A stretch of 64,000 nucleotides of DNA from Commensalibacter papalotli (GCF_947179115.1 NZ_CAMXCI010000002.1:124001-188000); one strand, 5' to 3'; positions 55,151-64,000 are shown, counted from the first letter of the stretch. Notes: generated from the letters alone by a model not told the origin. Program-made: numbers and translations.

Positions 55151-55939
55151 TTATAAAGGGCGAGGTAAAAAGGGTCTGATTAAAAATTGATAGGCTCCTC
55201 CTCCAAGAACACCTCCAATTAATGGGGCAAAAACGGGAACCCACCAATAGTTGGTTACTCCAGGAAATGCAGATGATCCCCAACCCCCTAAATAAATGAA
55301 AATCCTGGGACCTAAATCGCGGGCTGGGTTAATAGCCCATCCTTCTAAATATCCAGCAGAAGCACCAATGACAGCAACAACAAGACCAATCATAAAAGCA
55401 CCACTATTCGCCTGAGGGGCAACAGTATTATAGCTTTCAGTAATTGCAAAAATACTGAAAACTAAAAAAGCAGTTAAAAGAACTTCGTTAGAAAAAGCAT
55501 GCCAAGTAGTAATAGATAATCCAGGAGATGTAACGAAAACACCAGCTGCACCACCCATCATGCGGGTTAGTTGGTGTACTTCGTTATAATGATCAATCAC
55601 AGAGTAATATAAGCAATAGACTAGGATAGCTCCACAAAAACCACCAAAGATTTGCGCCACACAATAAGCAGGCACTTTTTTCCAAGAGAAACCTCTATAT
55701 AACGCCAAGGCTAAAGTTACTGCTGGATTGGCATGGGTCCCACTGACGCTTCCTGTTGCGTAAATTGCAAAGGTCACAGACAAACCCCACGTAATAGCCA
55801 CCCCCCAATAGGCATGTTGGTAAGGGCTGGGATCATATAAAATTAACATTGCCGCTGCAGAGCAACCAATAAAGATAATGATGGCAACGGCAATTGCCTC
55901 AGCAATTAGCTCACCAACAAATTGTTTTTTAGAAGACAT
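55151..55939 (-). CDS. glpF: Glycerol uptake facilitator (aquaglyceroporin)
   Basis: 262-aa inner-membrane channel with six predicted helices and the two half-helix motifs THANPAVTLAL and AINPARDLGPR. The D after the second NPAR marks the glycerol-conducting branch of the MIP family. It lies between glpD and glpK (gaps of about 31 and 38 bp), so glycerol entry and phosphorylation are co-produced. Confidence 0.93.
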   Translation of the reverse strand: MSSKKQFVGELIAEAIAVAIIIFIGCSAAAMLILYDPSPYQHAYWGVAITWGLSVTFAIYATGSVSGTHANPAVTLALALYRGFSWKKVPAYCVAQIFGGFCGAILVYCLYYSVIDHYNEVHQLTRMMGGAAGVFVTSPGLSITTWHAFSNEVLLTAFLVFSIFAITESYNTVAPQANSGAFMIGLVVAVIGASAGYLEGWAINPARDLGPRIFIYLGGWGSSAFPGVTNYWWVPVFAPLIGGVLGGGAYQFLIRPFLPRPL

Positions 55940-55970
55940 GGGTTAAAGACTTTCTAGCATCAAGAAAAAC

Positions 55971-57476
55971 CTATTGGAGTTTTTCTTTCAAATAATTTTG
56001 CAATGTTTGTGTTTCATCTTTGGAAAAATACAAACCGAGTTTTGTTCTTCTCCATAGAATGTCTTCGACAGTTGTAGCCCATTCTTGCTCAATTAAATAA
56101 TCAACTTCACGTTGGGTTAACCCATGTCCAAAATCAGCTCCCAAATCTTCTTTATTAGTTGCTTTATTTAAGACTTCAAAAACCTCTGTTCCATAAGCAC
56201 GAGCCATCCGTTTGGCTGTCATTTCGTCTAAAAAGGGAACATGTTTACGGAAATTTATAAAAAATAAATTAAAATCACCATTAGTGATATGCCCACCAGG
56301 TAGAGGCTCTGATCCAGTCCATGATTGGCGGTTATACTGGAAGAAAGGAGCCAGTTGCTCCATACTATGTTCTGCTAAGCGTCTGTATGTTGTAATCTTT
56401 CCACCAAATATAGAAAGAAGGGGTGCTTTACCCACCGCTTGGTTTAAATCAAGATGGTAATCTCTGGTTACGGCTGATGCGTTGCTAGACGCATCATCAT
56501 ACAATGGTCTGACCCCAGAATAATCCCAAATAACATCGTCTGGAGTGATATTTTTTGTAAAATAATTATTAATAGATTCACACAAATATTGGGTCTCATC
56601 TTGATCAATATTAGGGAGTGCATTAGGCGACTTATCCCACGAAACATCCGTTGTTCCAACAAGTGTGAATTCATCATGATAAGGAATAGCAAACACAATA
56701 CGCTTATCTGCGTTTTGCAGAATATAGGCTTGTGGTCCATCAAAGAGTTTCTTAACAACTATATGACTGCCTTTAACCAGCCTGACATTCATAGAACTTT
56801 GGACTTGCAGATCTTGTAGAATATCTGCAACCCAGGGGCCAGCAGCATTTACAATAGCTTTAGCTTGAACAGTTGATTGGGTTTGCGTTTTATTATCCTG
56901 TAAGGTTGCTGCCCATAAATCTTGTGTTCGTTGAGCTTTTAATAATGTCGTTTGTGTTCGAACGTCAGCCCCTTTATCACGAGCCCCTTTGGCATTCAAA
57001 ACGACGAGACGGCTATCATCAACAGCACAATCTGAATAGGTAAATCCTTTTTGGATATCATTGCGCAAAGGTTGTCCATAAGGGGATTTTTGTAATGAAA
57101 TTTGTTGGGCATTAGGAAGTTTTGGATGGCATGCTAAATGATCATATAAGAATAAACCTGCACGGATCATCCATGCTGGGCGTACAGCATTACGATGTGG
57201 CAGAACAAATTTCAAAGGATGAATTATATGAGGTGCAAGGTTAAGTAAACGTTCTCGTTCCTGTAAAGATTCTCTGACCAGTTTGAACTCATAATATTCC
57301 AAGTAGCGTAACCCACCATGGATTAGTTTTGTGCTGGCAGAGGATGTGTGTTGGGCAAGGTCGTCTTTTTCAACCAGCAACACTTTTAATCCCCGACCTG
57401 CAGCATCTCTGGCAATTCCAGTACCATTGACGCCACCGCCAATAATTAACAGGTCATAAGGCGTTTGAGCAGACAT
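55971..57476 (-). CDS. glpD: Glycerol-3-phosphate dehydrogenase (FAD, quinone-linked)
   Basis: 501-aa membrane-associated flavoprotein oxidising glycerol-3-phosphate to dihydroxyacetone phosphate with transfer of electrons to quinone. FAD Rossmann motif LLIIGGGVNGTGIARDAAGR (residues 9-28), TSSASTKLIHGGLRYLE (about 43-59) and the VRPLYDD and GGKITTYRRLAE segments are typical. First gene of the glp operon; no glpR regulator lies nearby. Confidence 0.95.
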   Translation of the reverse strand: MSAQTPYDLLIIGGGVNGTGIARDAAGRGLKVLLVEKDDLAQHTSSASTKLIHGGLRYLEYYEFKLVRESLQERERLLNLAPHIIHPLKFVLPHRNAVRPAWMIRAGLFLYDHLACHPKLPNAQQISLQKSPYGQPLRNDIQKGFTYSDCAVDDSRLVVLNAKGARDKGADVRTQTTLLKAQRTQDLWAATLQDNKTQTQSTVQAKAIVNAAGPWVADILQDLQVQSSMNVRLVKGSHIVVKKLFDGPQAYILQNADKRIVFAIPYHDEFTLVGTTDVSWDKSPNALPNIDQDETQYLCESINNYFTKNITPDDVIWDYSGVRPLYDDASSNASAVTRDYHLDLNQAVGKAPLLSIFGGKITTYRRLAEHSMEQLAPFFQYNRQSWTGSEPLPGGHITNGDFNLFFINFRKHVPFLDEMTAKRMARAYGTEVFEVLNKATNKEDLGADFGHGLTQREVDYLIEQEWATTVEDILWRRTKLGLYFSKDETQTLQNYLKEKLQ

Positions 57477-57977
57477 TCAAATCTCCTAGTTATCATAGTA
57501 TGGATTATTAAATATTTTTATTTTTGAATTTTAAAAATGATTAAATTAATAGTGATACGTTGTGAATAGATCATAAAGTCTTTATGAATTAAATGTAAAG
57601 ATCATAGATTTACATAAAAAATCAAGAGTTAAAAAAATCTATAAATCACAAGGATAAAGCTTCTTTTTATTGATAAAAAACAATTATCACAAATACTTTA
57701 CCTAGAGTTAACAAGACTATCCATCTCATTGGTCACCACAACATAAATAGCATCCTCTTGAACAGCAATATCATCGGGTCAACGCTGGCAAAATTACTTT
57801 ACTTATTGGCAATAATCTTATGAATACTGTTCAACTCATAAGCAAATTCTTTCTCACCTAAAACCTTAACGATTTTAGTTGAGGTATTTCATGGTGATTT
57901 ACCAAAGATTAAACGAGCGTTATATAGGCTTGAGATTAGTGTAAGAATGATATTAAAGAGAAGAATGCCTTAAATAT
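57477..57977. other. 500-bp region with a degraded coding relic
   Basis: The AT-rich upstream half next to glpD should contain the glp promoter. The half near folC holds the relic listed separately. No RNA gene or strong hairpin seen. Confidence 0.5.
57698..57880 (-). pseudogene. Remnant of a decayed protein gene
   Basis: On the minus strand two protein-like pieces in different frames follow each other: first KIVKVLGEKEFAYELNSIHK then, after a stop and frame change, DDIAVQEDAIYVVVTN ending in a stop. DDIAV...IYVV resembles a beta-propeller (NHL/SMP-30/YncE-like) blade. No intact start or frame joins them, so this is a relic of a lost gene; the family is a guess. Confidence 0.35.
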
Positions 57978-59279
57978 TTATTGATCTTGTTTTAAAACAC
58001 TACCCGCTAAATACAAACTACCACATATTAAAATACGCACAGGGGATGTTGCCTGTTTTTTAATAACAGATAATGCTTCCTTAACAGTTCCCCCAGAGAT
58101 TGCATAATTATCAGACGCTTTGATAATCTCAGTAATGGGCATGGCTAAATGTTGATCGGGTTCCATAACCGCTTGAATCGAAGCACTTAACGGAATTAAA
58201 GGGGCGAGATATTCACGGACATTTTTATTGTCTTTCATGCCCACAATTAAGTGTAATGGCTTGTCTTGCCATTTCTTCTGAATCATTTGTGCAAGAACTT
58301 GCCCTGCATCAGGGTTATGTCCACCATCAAGCCAAATTTCACAGTCTGAAGGAACTAAATTGATTAATTGACCATAAAGTCTTTGTAATCTTGCTGGCCA
58401 GACAGCCTTGGCAATTCCTTGATAAGCATGATCGGGGATCGGTAATTGGCTGGTTCTTAAAGCTGTAATTGCAAGCCCTGCATTTCTGAATTGATGTTCC
58501 CCCAAAAGGCTGGGCAAGGGAAGCTCTAGTTCTCCTTTAGCATCTTTGTAAAAGAGCTTGGTTTCAGTAGGAATGATTGACCAATCTTGATTCTTAATTA
58601 AACAAGGGGCGTTTAACGATTGAGCAACCTCTTTAATAACGCGTAGGGCCTCTGGCTTTTGTTGATCAACAATAACAGGGATATTTTCTTTAATAATTCC
58701 AGCCTTTTCATGAGCAATTTTTGCCAAATTAGCACCCAGGAAAGCTTCATGATCCATTGATATAGAGGTGATAATACTAATCATAGGGGTTATTACATTG
58801 GTCGCATCAAAACGCCCACCAAGGCCAACCTCGATGATTGCTAGATCAGCACGGTTCTTAGAAAATAAGACAAAGGCGGCTGCGGTTAAAACCTCAAAAA
58901 CAGTAATTGGTTGTTGGTTATTAACACGTTCAATTTCCATTAAAACTTCAGATAGTTCATTTTCACTGACGAGTTCTCCCGCAATACGAAATCGTTCAGT
59001 GACATCAACAAGGTGAGGGGACGTTGAAACATGAACCTTTAAACCGGCCTCTTCTCCTATAGCTCGAAGGAACGCACAAGTGCTTCCTTTACCATTCGTA
59101 CCAGCCACATGAATGATTGGTGGCATTTTTTGCTGAGGATTACCCAAATCATTTAATAATCTTTTTAATCGATCCAAAGAAAGATCAATTAATGCTGGAT
59201 ATAATGTATTCAGGCGTTCCAAAATTTGACCAGAACGACCTGAAAATTCGGTTAGAATAGAAGAGGATGAGGAAGACAT
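57978..59279 (-). CDS. folC: Dihydrofolate / folylpolyglutamate synthase
   Basis: Mur-ligase-type enzyme adding glutamate to dihydropteroate and folates. 433 aa; P-loop HVAGTNGKGSTCAFLRA (about residues 58-74), LAIIEVGLGGRFDATNV, SISMDHEAFLG, HEKAGIIKENIPV and the C-terminal LDGGHNPDAG. Starts 4 bp after accD on the minus strand; the trpBA-accD-folC run is common in alphaproteobacteria. Confidence 0.95.
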   Translation of the reverse strand: MSSSSSSILTEFSGRSGQILERLNTLYPALIDLSLDRLKRLLNDLGNPQQKMPPIIHVAGTNGKGSTCAFLRAIGEEAGLKVHVSTSPHLVDVTERFRIAGELVSENELSEVLMEIERVNNQQPITVFEVLTAAAFVLFSKNRADLAIIEVGLGGRFDATNVITPMISIITSISMDHEAFLGANLAKIAHEKAGIIKENIPVIVDQQKPEALRVIKEVAQSLNAPCLIKNQDWSIIPTETKLFYKDAKGELELPLPSLLGEHQFRNAGLAITALRTSQLPIPDHAYQGIAKAVWPARLQRLYGQLINLVPSDCEIWLDGGHNPDAGQVLAQMIQKKWQDKPLHLIVGMKDNKNVREYLAPLIPLSASIQAVMEPDQHLAMPITEIIKASDNYAISGGTVKEALSVIKKQATSPVRILICGSLYLAGSVLKQDQ

Positions 59280-59283
59280 AAAA

Positions 59284-60153
59284 TTATGCTACTTGTTCAG
59301 AATTTTCAGTTTTTTTTGATAATAAGCGTATAATTTTTGCCAAAGTAGGGCGCAACTCTTTTCTGTTGGCGACAATGTCGATCATCCCATGAGCCAACAA
59401 ATATTCAGAACGTTGAAAACCTTCTGGCAATTTTTCATGCACAGTGTTTTCAATAACCCGAGGGCCTGCAAAACCAATTAAGGCATTAGGTTCCGCAATA
59501 TGAATATCACCCAGCATTGCAAAAGAGGCTGTAACACCACCAGTAGTAGGGTCTGTGAAAACTACAATAAACGGGATTTGCGCTTCTTTTAATAGTTCAA
59601 CGGCAATAACAGTTCTGGGCATTTGCATAAGACTTAACATGCCCTCTTGCATTCTGGCGCCACCAGAAGCAGTATAAACGATCAAAGGTATCTTTTGTAA
59701 TAAAGCTAAACGTGCCGCTGCGATAAAACCTTCACCAAAAGCGGCCCCCATAGTGCCTGCCATAAACTCAAAAGCCATAACAGCAATAACGGCTTTTTCA
59801 CCTTCGATGGTCCCATGAGCAACAGCAATAGATTCATCAAGTTGAGATTTGGTTTTATTTTCTTTTAAACGATCTGCATATTTCTTTTTATCTCTGAATA
59901 ATAAAGGATCAACAGGCGCTTTGGGTAACTCAATACGCGTGTAAGATTCATGATCAAAGGTCCATTCAAAGCGTTGCGCAACAGAAGCACGCATATGATG
60001 GCCGCAATGAGGGCAAATATTAAGATTTTTTTCCAAATCTTTGATTAATAACATCTGACTGCAAGAATCACAGTTCTTCCAGATATTGTCAGGAACATCT
60101 TTTTTAAGAAGCCCTTGGATTTTTGGGCGGACATATTCGGTAAGCCAACTCAT
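59284..60153 (-). CDS. accD: Acetyl-CoA carboxylase carboxyltransferase subunit beta
   Basis: Beta subunit of the carboxyltransferase making malonyl-CoA for fatty-acid synthesis. 289 aa. The N-terminal zinc ribbon has C28-x2-C31 and C47-x2-C50. The crotonase-like domain shows MAFEFMAGTMGAAFGEG, YTASGGARMQEGMLSL and FTDPTTGGVTASFAMLGD. It lies between trpA and folC. Confidence 0.96.
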   Translation of the reverse strand: MSWLTEYVRPKIQGLLKKDVPDNIWKNCDSCSQMLLIKDLEKNLNICPHCGHHMRASVAQRFEWTFDHESYTRIELPKAPVDPLLFRDKKKYADRLKENKTKSQLDESIAVAHGTIEGEKAVIAVMAFEFMAGTMGAAFGEGFIAAARLALLQKIPLIVYTASGGARMQEGMLSLMQMPRTVIAVELLKEAQIPFIVVFTDPTTGGVTASFAMLGDIHIAEPNALIGFAGPRVIENTVHEKLPEGFQRSEYLLAHGMIDIVANRKELRPTLAKIIRLLSKKTENSEQVA

Positions 60154-60200
60154 GAGGTAAACCTTTTAATTTCGTAAATACTTAAATAATCTATCAGAAT

Positions 60201-61028
60201 TTATTGTTTAAGAACACTATGTGCACCATCAGCAAGGCATTTTGTATGTTCAATTACTTTTGTAACTGTATCTTGAGTTGCGTGATTATGACTGTCTAAA
60301 GTGGATTCAAGTGTTTTTAAAAGCGCAGAACCAACCACTGCTCCGTCAGCAATTTTCGCTGCATTCGCCGTATGTTCTGGGGTATTTAACCCAAAACCAA
60401 TCACAATAGGTAAATCAGAAGCAGCTTTAATCATTGGAATTGCTTTTTCCAAACTTTCGTTTGTTGCTGTACTTGTTCCTGTTGTTCCTGTAATGCTGAC
60501 ATAATAAATAAAACCAGAAGCTTCTTTTAATATAGTCGTAAGACGATCAGCAGAAGTTGTTGGAGCAACTAAGTAAATAATATCTATTTGATTTTTAATT
60601 GCATAAGGTTTGATATTTTCGATTTCTTCAGGAGGCATATCGACGATTATTAACCCATCAACACCTGCTTTGGCAGCATCTTGGCAGAATTTTTCATACC
60701 CATAATATTCAATAGGATTTGTATATCCCATTAAAATAAGTGGGGTATGTTGATTTTCCATTCTGAATTCTGTGACCATTTGCAACGTTTTTTTCATTGT
60801 TGCACCAGCTTTTAATGCACGAATGGCGGCTTTTTGTACGGCTGAACCATCAGCCATCGGATCACTGAATGGCATACCAATTTCAATGATATCTGCCCCA
60901 GCCTTGGGCATTGCCTTTAAAAGCGATAAAGAGGTTTGATAGTCAGGATCATGTGCCTCAAGATAAGGGATAAAAGCACCACATTTTTTTTGTTTTAATG
61001 TGGCAAAACATTTTGAAATACGGCTCAC
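60201..61028 (-). CDS. trpA: Tryptophan synthase alpha subunit
   Basis: TIM barrel cleaving indole-3-glycerol phosphate to indole. 275 aa; catalytic Glu in ADIIEIGMPFSDPMADG (about residue 49) and Asp in VDGLIIVDMPPEE, with phosphate loop VGFGLNTPEH. It starts with GTG that overlaps the trpB stop (GTGA), typical of the coupled alpha/beta pair. Confidence 0.96.
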   Translation of the reverse strand: MSRISKCFATLKQKKCGAFIPYLEAHDPDYQTSLSLLKAMPKAGADIIEIGMPFSDPMADGSAVQKAAIRALKAGATMKKTLQMVTEFRMENQHTPLILMGYTNPIEYYGYEKFCQDAAKAGVDGLIIVDMPPEEIENIKPYAIKNQIDIIYLVAPTTSADRLTTILKEASGFIYYVSITGTTGTSTATNESLEKAIPMIKAASDLPIVIGFGLNTPEHTANAAKIADGAVVGSALLKTLESTLDSHNHATQDTVTKVIEHTKCLADGAHSVLKQ

Positions 61029-62251
61029 AATTCCACCTTTAAGTATTTAGCGACACTATCAATATCTTTATCTCCACGCCCAGAGAGATTGACAATGATG
61101 ATTTCTTCTTTGTCCATTGTTGGAGCGATTTTTAAGGCATGTGCCAAAGCATGTGCGCTTTCAAGTGCAGGAATAATCCCTTCTTTTGTCGTGCATGTTT
61201 GGAATGCTTGGACGGCTTCGTCGTCATTAATGGCAACATATTCAACGCGTTTGATATCATTTAACCATGAATGCTCAGGGCCAACACCAGGGTAATCGAG
61301 CCCGGCACTAATGCTATAAGGTTCAATAATTTGACCATCTTCATCTTGTAGTAGGTAAGTACGATTGCCATGTAAAACACCAGGAAAACCACGTTCAATA
61401 GAGGCAGCAGTCTCACCACTATCAAGTCCCATACCACCAGCTTCTACACCGATTAATTCAACAGAAGAATCATCAAGGAAAGGATGAAAAATACCCATAG
61501 CGTTAGAACCACCACCAATGGCAGCAATAATCTTATGAGGAAGTTTACCTTCAGCGTCCATGATTTGTGCTTTGGTTTCTTTACCAATAATACATTGGAA
61601 ATCACGTACCATTGCAGGATAAGGATGAGGGCCAGCAACGGTTCCCATCAAATAATAACTGTTATGAACATTGGTTACCCAATCACGCATACCTTCATTA
61701 ATAGCATCTTTAAGTGTGCCATTGCCTGAGGTTACAGGAACAACTTTAGCCCCTAATAATTTCATACGAAAAACATTGGGTTTTTGGCGCTCAATATCAA
61801 CAGCACCCATATAAACAACGCATTCCATACCAAAAAGCGCACAAACAGTGGCTGTGGCCACACCATGTTGTCCAGCACCTGTTTCAGCAATGATACGAGT
61901 TTTCCCCATGCGTCGAGCCAACAGGATCTGTCCCATCACATTATTAATTTTATGAGCGCCTGTATGATTTAAATCTTCACGTTTTAAATAGATTTTGGCA
62001 CCTTGTCCAAGATCAGTTAGTCTTTGAGCAAGCCATAAGGGGCTGGGGCGTCCGACATAGTCTTTTAAATAATAATTTAATTCTTTATGAAATTCTGGAT
62101 CTTTTTGAATTTCATCATACGCCTGTTGTAATTCAAGAATTAAAGGCATTAATGTTTCTGAAACAAAAACACCACCAAAAACGCCAAAGCGACCATTTTC
62201 ATCAGGTCCTTGACGCAAGCTATTTAAAGGCAGGTCAGATGCAGGCCTCAC
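61025..62251 (-). CDS. trpB: Tryptophan synthase beta subunit
   Basis: PLP subunit condensing indole with serine to tryptophan. 408 aa; the PLP lysine is in LNHTGAHKINNVMGQ (about residue 98), with AETGAGQHGVATATVCALFG, GGGSNAMGIFHPFLDD and the monovalent-cation region HALAHALK...VNLSGRGDKD. AGGAG ribosome binding site 5-9 nt upstream of the ATG. The usual preceding trpF is absent: the upstream region leads to rho instead. Confidence 0.96.
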   Translation of the reverse strand: MRPASDLPLNSLRQGPDENGRFGVFGGVFVSETLMPLILELQQAYDEIQKDPEFHKELNYYLKDYVGRPSPLWLAQRLTDLGQGAKIYLKREDLNHTGAHKINNVMGQILLARRMGKTRIIAETGAGQHGVATATVCALFGMECVVYMGAVDIERQKPNVFRMKLLGAKVVPVTSGNGTLKDAINEGMRDWVTNVHNSYYLMGTVAGPHPYPAMVRDFQCIIGKETKAQIMDAEGKLPHKIIAAIGGGSNAMGIFHPFLDDSSVELIGVEAGGMGLDSGETAASIERGFPGVLHGNRTYLLQDEDGQIIEPYSISAGLDYPGVGPEHSWLNDIKRVEYVAINDDEAVQAFQTCTTKEGIIPALESAHALAHALKIAPTMDKEEIIIVNLSGRGDKDIDSVAKYLKVEL

Positions 62252-62609
62252 GTTTGTCTCCTAAAAGGTAACCTAAAATTATTAAGATAAATAAAGTATA
62301 TAAGTATAATATATCATTAAACACAAAGTTAGTCTAAATTATATGAATAGCAAGTCTAAATGACTGTAAAAGATCTATGTTCGTCAGTTGAGAGAGAGAT
62401 TGATAAAAGTGCTTGACACTTGAAAAAAATAAAAGTATTTTTTAACCAATTTAGATAGTCATATCTAGACCCTGCCTCGTATGGAATTATGTATTTTTAC
62501 TTTTAATAATTTATTCAAAATAAAAATCACCGTTCATTCAATCCAATATTAATGGTGTTTGATCGATATTTCCTTTTTCATTCATGATTTTCTATAATTA
62601 GAGCCATCT
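62252..62609. promoter_or_regulatory. Divergent trpB / rho control region with long rho leader
   Basis: 358 bp between divergent genes. It holds the rho promoter (separate entry), a 16-bp palindrome at 62452-62467 (TAGATA-GTCA-TATCTA) close to the predicted start point, and about 160 nt of untranslated rho leader. No ORF in the leader is compelling, and no trp leader peptide with Trp codons was found on the minus strand. Confidence 0.55.
62413..62441 (+). promoter_or_regulatory. Sigma-70 promoter of rho
   Basis: Perfect -35 hexamer TTGACA (62413-62418), exact 17-bp spacer and -10 hexamer TATTTT (62436-62441). Transcription would start near 62448, leaving a leader of about 160 nt. Confidence 0.65.
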
Positions 62610-63881
62610 ATGCAACTTGCCGACCTTAAGGCTCAGTCTCCAGCAGAACTTCTTGCGTATGCGGAAAGTTTAGAGATTGAGAATGCATCTTCACTGCGCA
62701 AACAGGATATGATGTTTGCGATCCTCAAAAAATTCGCGGAAAATAATCAAGCAATTTACGGAGAAGGCACATTAGAAATCCGTCCTGATGGCTTTGGATA
62801 TTTACGCTCTTCCGAGTCTAATTACTTGCCTGGTCCTGATGATATTTATGTATCTCCTGCCCAGATAAGACGTTTTAGCCTCAGAACTGGTGATACGGTT
62901 TCAGGAGAAATTCGTGCACCCAAAGAGGGGGAACGTTATTTTTCTTTATTAAAAGTAGATTCCATTAATTTCCAAGATCCAGAAGCTGTCCGCCATCGGA
63001 TTAACTTTGATGATTTAACGCCATTATTTCCTAATGAGCGATTGAAAATGGAAATCCCTGCGCTGATGGAAGGTAAAAATCCAAATAAAGATTTTACCCA
63101 TCGAGTGATCGATTTGGTTACCCCTATCGGCAAGGGACAACGTGCATTGGTTGTTGCACCTCCCAGAACGGGTAAAACCGTCATGTTGCAAAATATCGCA
63201 ACAGCAATTGCAATCAATCATCCAGAAGCTGTTTTAATCGTATTGTTGATTGATGAGCGTCCAGAAGAAGTCACAGATATGATTCGTTCTGTCAAAGGTG
63301 AAGTGGTTTCTTCGACGTTTGATGAACCAGCCAATCGGCACGTTCAAGTGGCCGAAATGGTGTTGGAAAAAGCCAAGCGCTTGGTCGAGCATAAACGCGA
63401 TGTGGTGATTTTATTAGATTCGATTACTCGTTTAGCACGTGCTTATAACACTGTTGTTCCTTCATCTGGTAAAGTGTTAACAGGTGGTGTTGATGCCAAT
63501 GCGTTGCAACGCCCAAAACGTTTTTTTGGTGCTGCGCGTAATATCGAAGAAGGTGGTTCTTTAACTATTATTGCAACAGCTTTGATCGATACAGGAAGCC
63601 GTATGGACGAAGTGATCTTTGAAGAGTTCAAAGGGACAGGTAATGCCGAATTAATCTTGGATCGTAAATTGGCGGATAAACGTACGTTCCCTGCGATTGA
63701 TATTACCAAGAGTGGTACTCGTAAGGAAGAATTACTCGTCGATCGTGCGAGTCTTTCTAAGATATGGGTATTACGTCGTATTCTTGCCCCAATGGGAACG
63801 ATGGATGCGATGGACTTCTTGCTCGATAAGTTGAAATATAGCAAGAATAACCAAGATTTTTTTGATGCGATGAATACTTAA
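62610..63881 (+). CDS. rho: Transcription termination factor Rho
   Basis: Hexameric RNA-dependent helicase ending transcription. 423 aa; N-terminal helix bundle MQLADLKAQSPAELLAYAES, RNA-binding cold-shock-like domain GEGTLEIRPDGFGYLRS (about residues 50-66), Walker A in VVAPPRTGKTVML (about 180-192), Walker B DVVILLDSITRLARAYN and the RNA-binding Q/R loops. Normal length, no large insertion. It is followed by a strong intrinsic terminator. Confidence 0.97.
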   Translation: MQLADLKAQSPAELLAYAESLEIENASSLRKQDMMFAILKKFAENNQAIYGEGTLEIRPDGFGYLRSSESNYLPGPDDIYVSPAQIRRFSLRTGDTVSGEIRAPKEGERYFSLLKVDSINFQDPEAVRHRINFDDLTPLFPNERLKMEIPALMEGKNPNKDFTHRVIDLVTPIGKGQRALVVAPPRTGKTVMLQNIATAIAINHPEAVLIVLLIDERPEEVTDMIRSVKGEVVSSTFDEPANRHVQVAEMVLEKAKRLVEHKRDVVILLDSITRLARAYNTVVPSSGKVLTGGVDANALQRPKRFFGAARNIEEGGSLTIIATALIDTGSRMDEVIFEEFKGTGNAELILDRKLADKRTFPAIDITKSGTRKEELLVDRASLSKIWVLRRILAPMGTMDAMDFLLDKLKYSKNNQDFFDAMNT

Positions 63882-63898
63882 TTCATACTCATTTTTTC

Positions 63899-63934
63899 AA
63901 AAGCCAGTATTTAACTAGACACTGGCTTTTTTTG
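63899..63934 (+). terminator. Rho-independent terminator after rho
   Basis: Perfect 10-bp stem AAAAGCCAGT (63899-63908) / ACTGGCTTTT (63921-63930), 12-nt loop, followed by further T residues. The remaining ~65 bp to the window end show nothing definite. Confidence 0.9.
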
Positions 63935-64000
63935 TTTTTTGCTAGGATATTTACTATTTTACCGTTTAGGTAAATCGTTATAAGCCTTAATCAGACCCTT

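Noticed and set aside
62252..62400. Tryptophan attenuator leader before trpB
   Set aside because: No small ORF with tandem Trp codons and no antiterminator/terminator hairpin pair was seen.
63443..63844. 133-codon open frame on the minus strand inside rho
   Set aside because: Antisense shadow of the conserved ATPase domain of Rho; no start signal.

Overview
The window is AT-rich (roughly one third G+C by eye) and reads as chromosome of an alphaproteobacterium, most likely a low-GC Acetobacteraceae of the Commensalibacter type. This rests on the hemE/hemJ pair, the DUF2849-cysI-DUF934 cluster, MetZ-type methionine synthesis, the trpB-trpA-accD-folC order and polyol and glycerol catabolism. 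The species is an inference; no 16S gene or species-specific marker is present. Gene density is high and no insertion sequence, integrase or CRISPR array was seen.

Layout. 1-3.5 kb: acyltransferase/acyl-ACP synthetase (aas) overlapping a type II NADH dehydrogenase. 3.7-4.3 kb: an exported protein of unknown function. 4.4-10.5 kb: glycogen block (glgB, glgA and a convergent intracellular GH15 glucoamylase). 10.9-19.2 kb: a giant alpha-2-macroglobulin overlapping penicillin-binding protein 1C. 19.7-27.3 kb: a polyol (probably pentitol) catabolic operon with split transketolase, FGGY kinase, two SDR dehydrogenases and a polyol-permease MFS transporter, followed by a convergent SorC-type regulator. 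27.8 kb: tRNA-Ala(GGC). 28.0-32.2 kb: AhpD-like protein, a 490-bp non-coding region packed with GTAC palindromes, then hemE, HAD phosphatase, hemJ and a serine/threonine dehydratase, closed by a terminator. 32.5-34.4 kb: an accessory island with a phage-like protein, a HEVGH metallopeptidase and a lipoprotein. 34.5-36.4 kb: fabI-aroC (minus strand). 36.8-40.3 kb: universal stress protein and the sulfite reductase cluster. 40.5-44.1 kb: ethanolamine permease plus EutB/EutC. 44.2-49.2 kb: lipid A/LPS genes (DUF374 acyltransferase, waaA, lpxK, lpxL) with a convergent MBL hydrolase. 49.4-50.9 kb: a tiny ORF, then cbpA-cbpM. 50.9-53.2 kb (minus): folE, a divergent ApaG, metZ. 53.6-57.5 kb (minus): glpD-glpF-glpK. 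58.0-62.3 kb (minus): trpB-trpA-accD-folC. 62.6-63.9 kb: rho with a long leader and a strong terminator.

How the parts fit. The cell appears able to use glycerol (GlpF/K/D), a pentitol (oxidation, phosphorylation, dedicated transketolase into the pentose phosphate pathway) and ethanolamine (imported by Eat, cleaved by B12-dependent EutBC) and to store carbon as glycogen, which a cytosolic glucoamylase could return as free glucose. Electrons from glycerol-3-phosphate and NADH enter the quinone pool through GlpD and Ndh. The envelope is Gram-negative (lipid A, Kdo, PBP1C, alpha-2-macroglobulin).

The most notable signal is the region upstream of hemE (28,467-28,958). It carries eleven GTAC tetramers in 217 bp, near-consensus DnaA boxes and an AT-rich flank at the classical alphaproteobacterial origin position. 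Sampled GC skew changes from C-rich to G-rich on the + strand between about 19 and 29 kb. I propose it as the chromosome replication origin. All reasoning is by eye; no alignments or searches were run.
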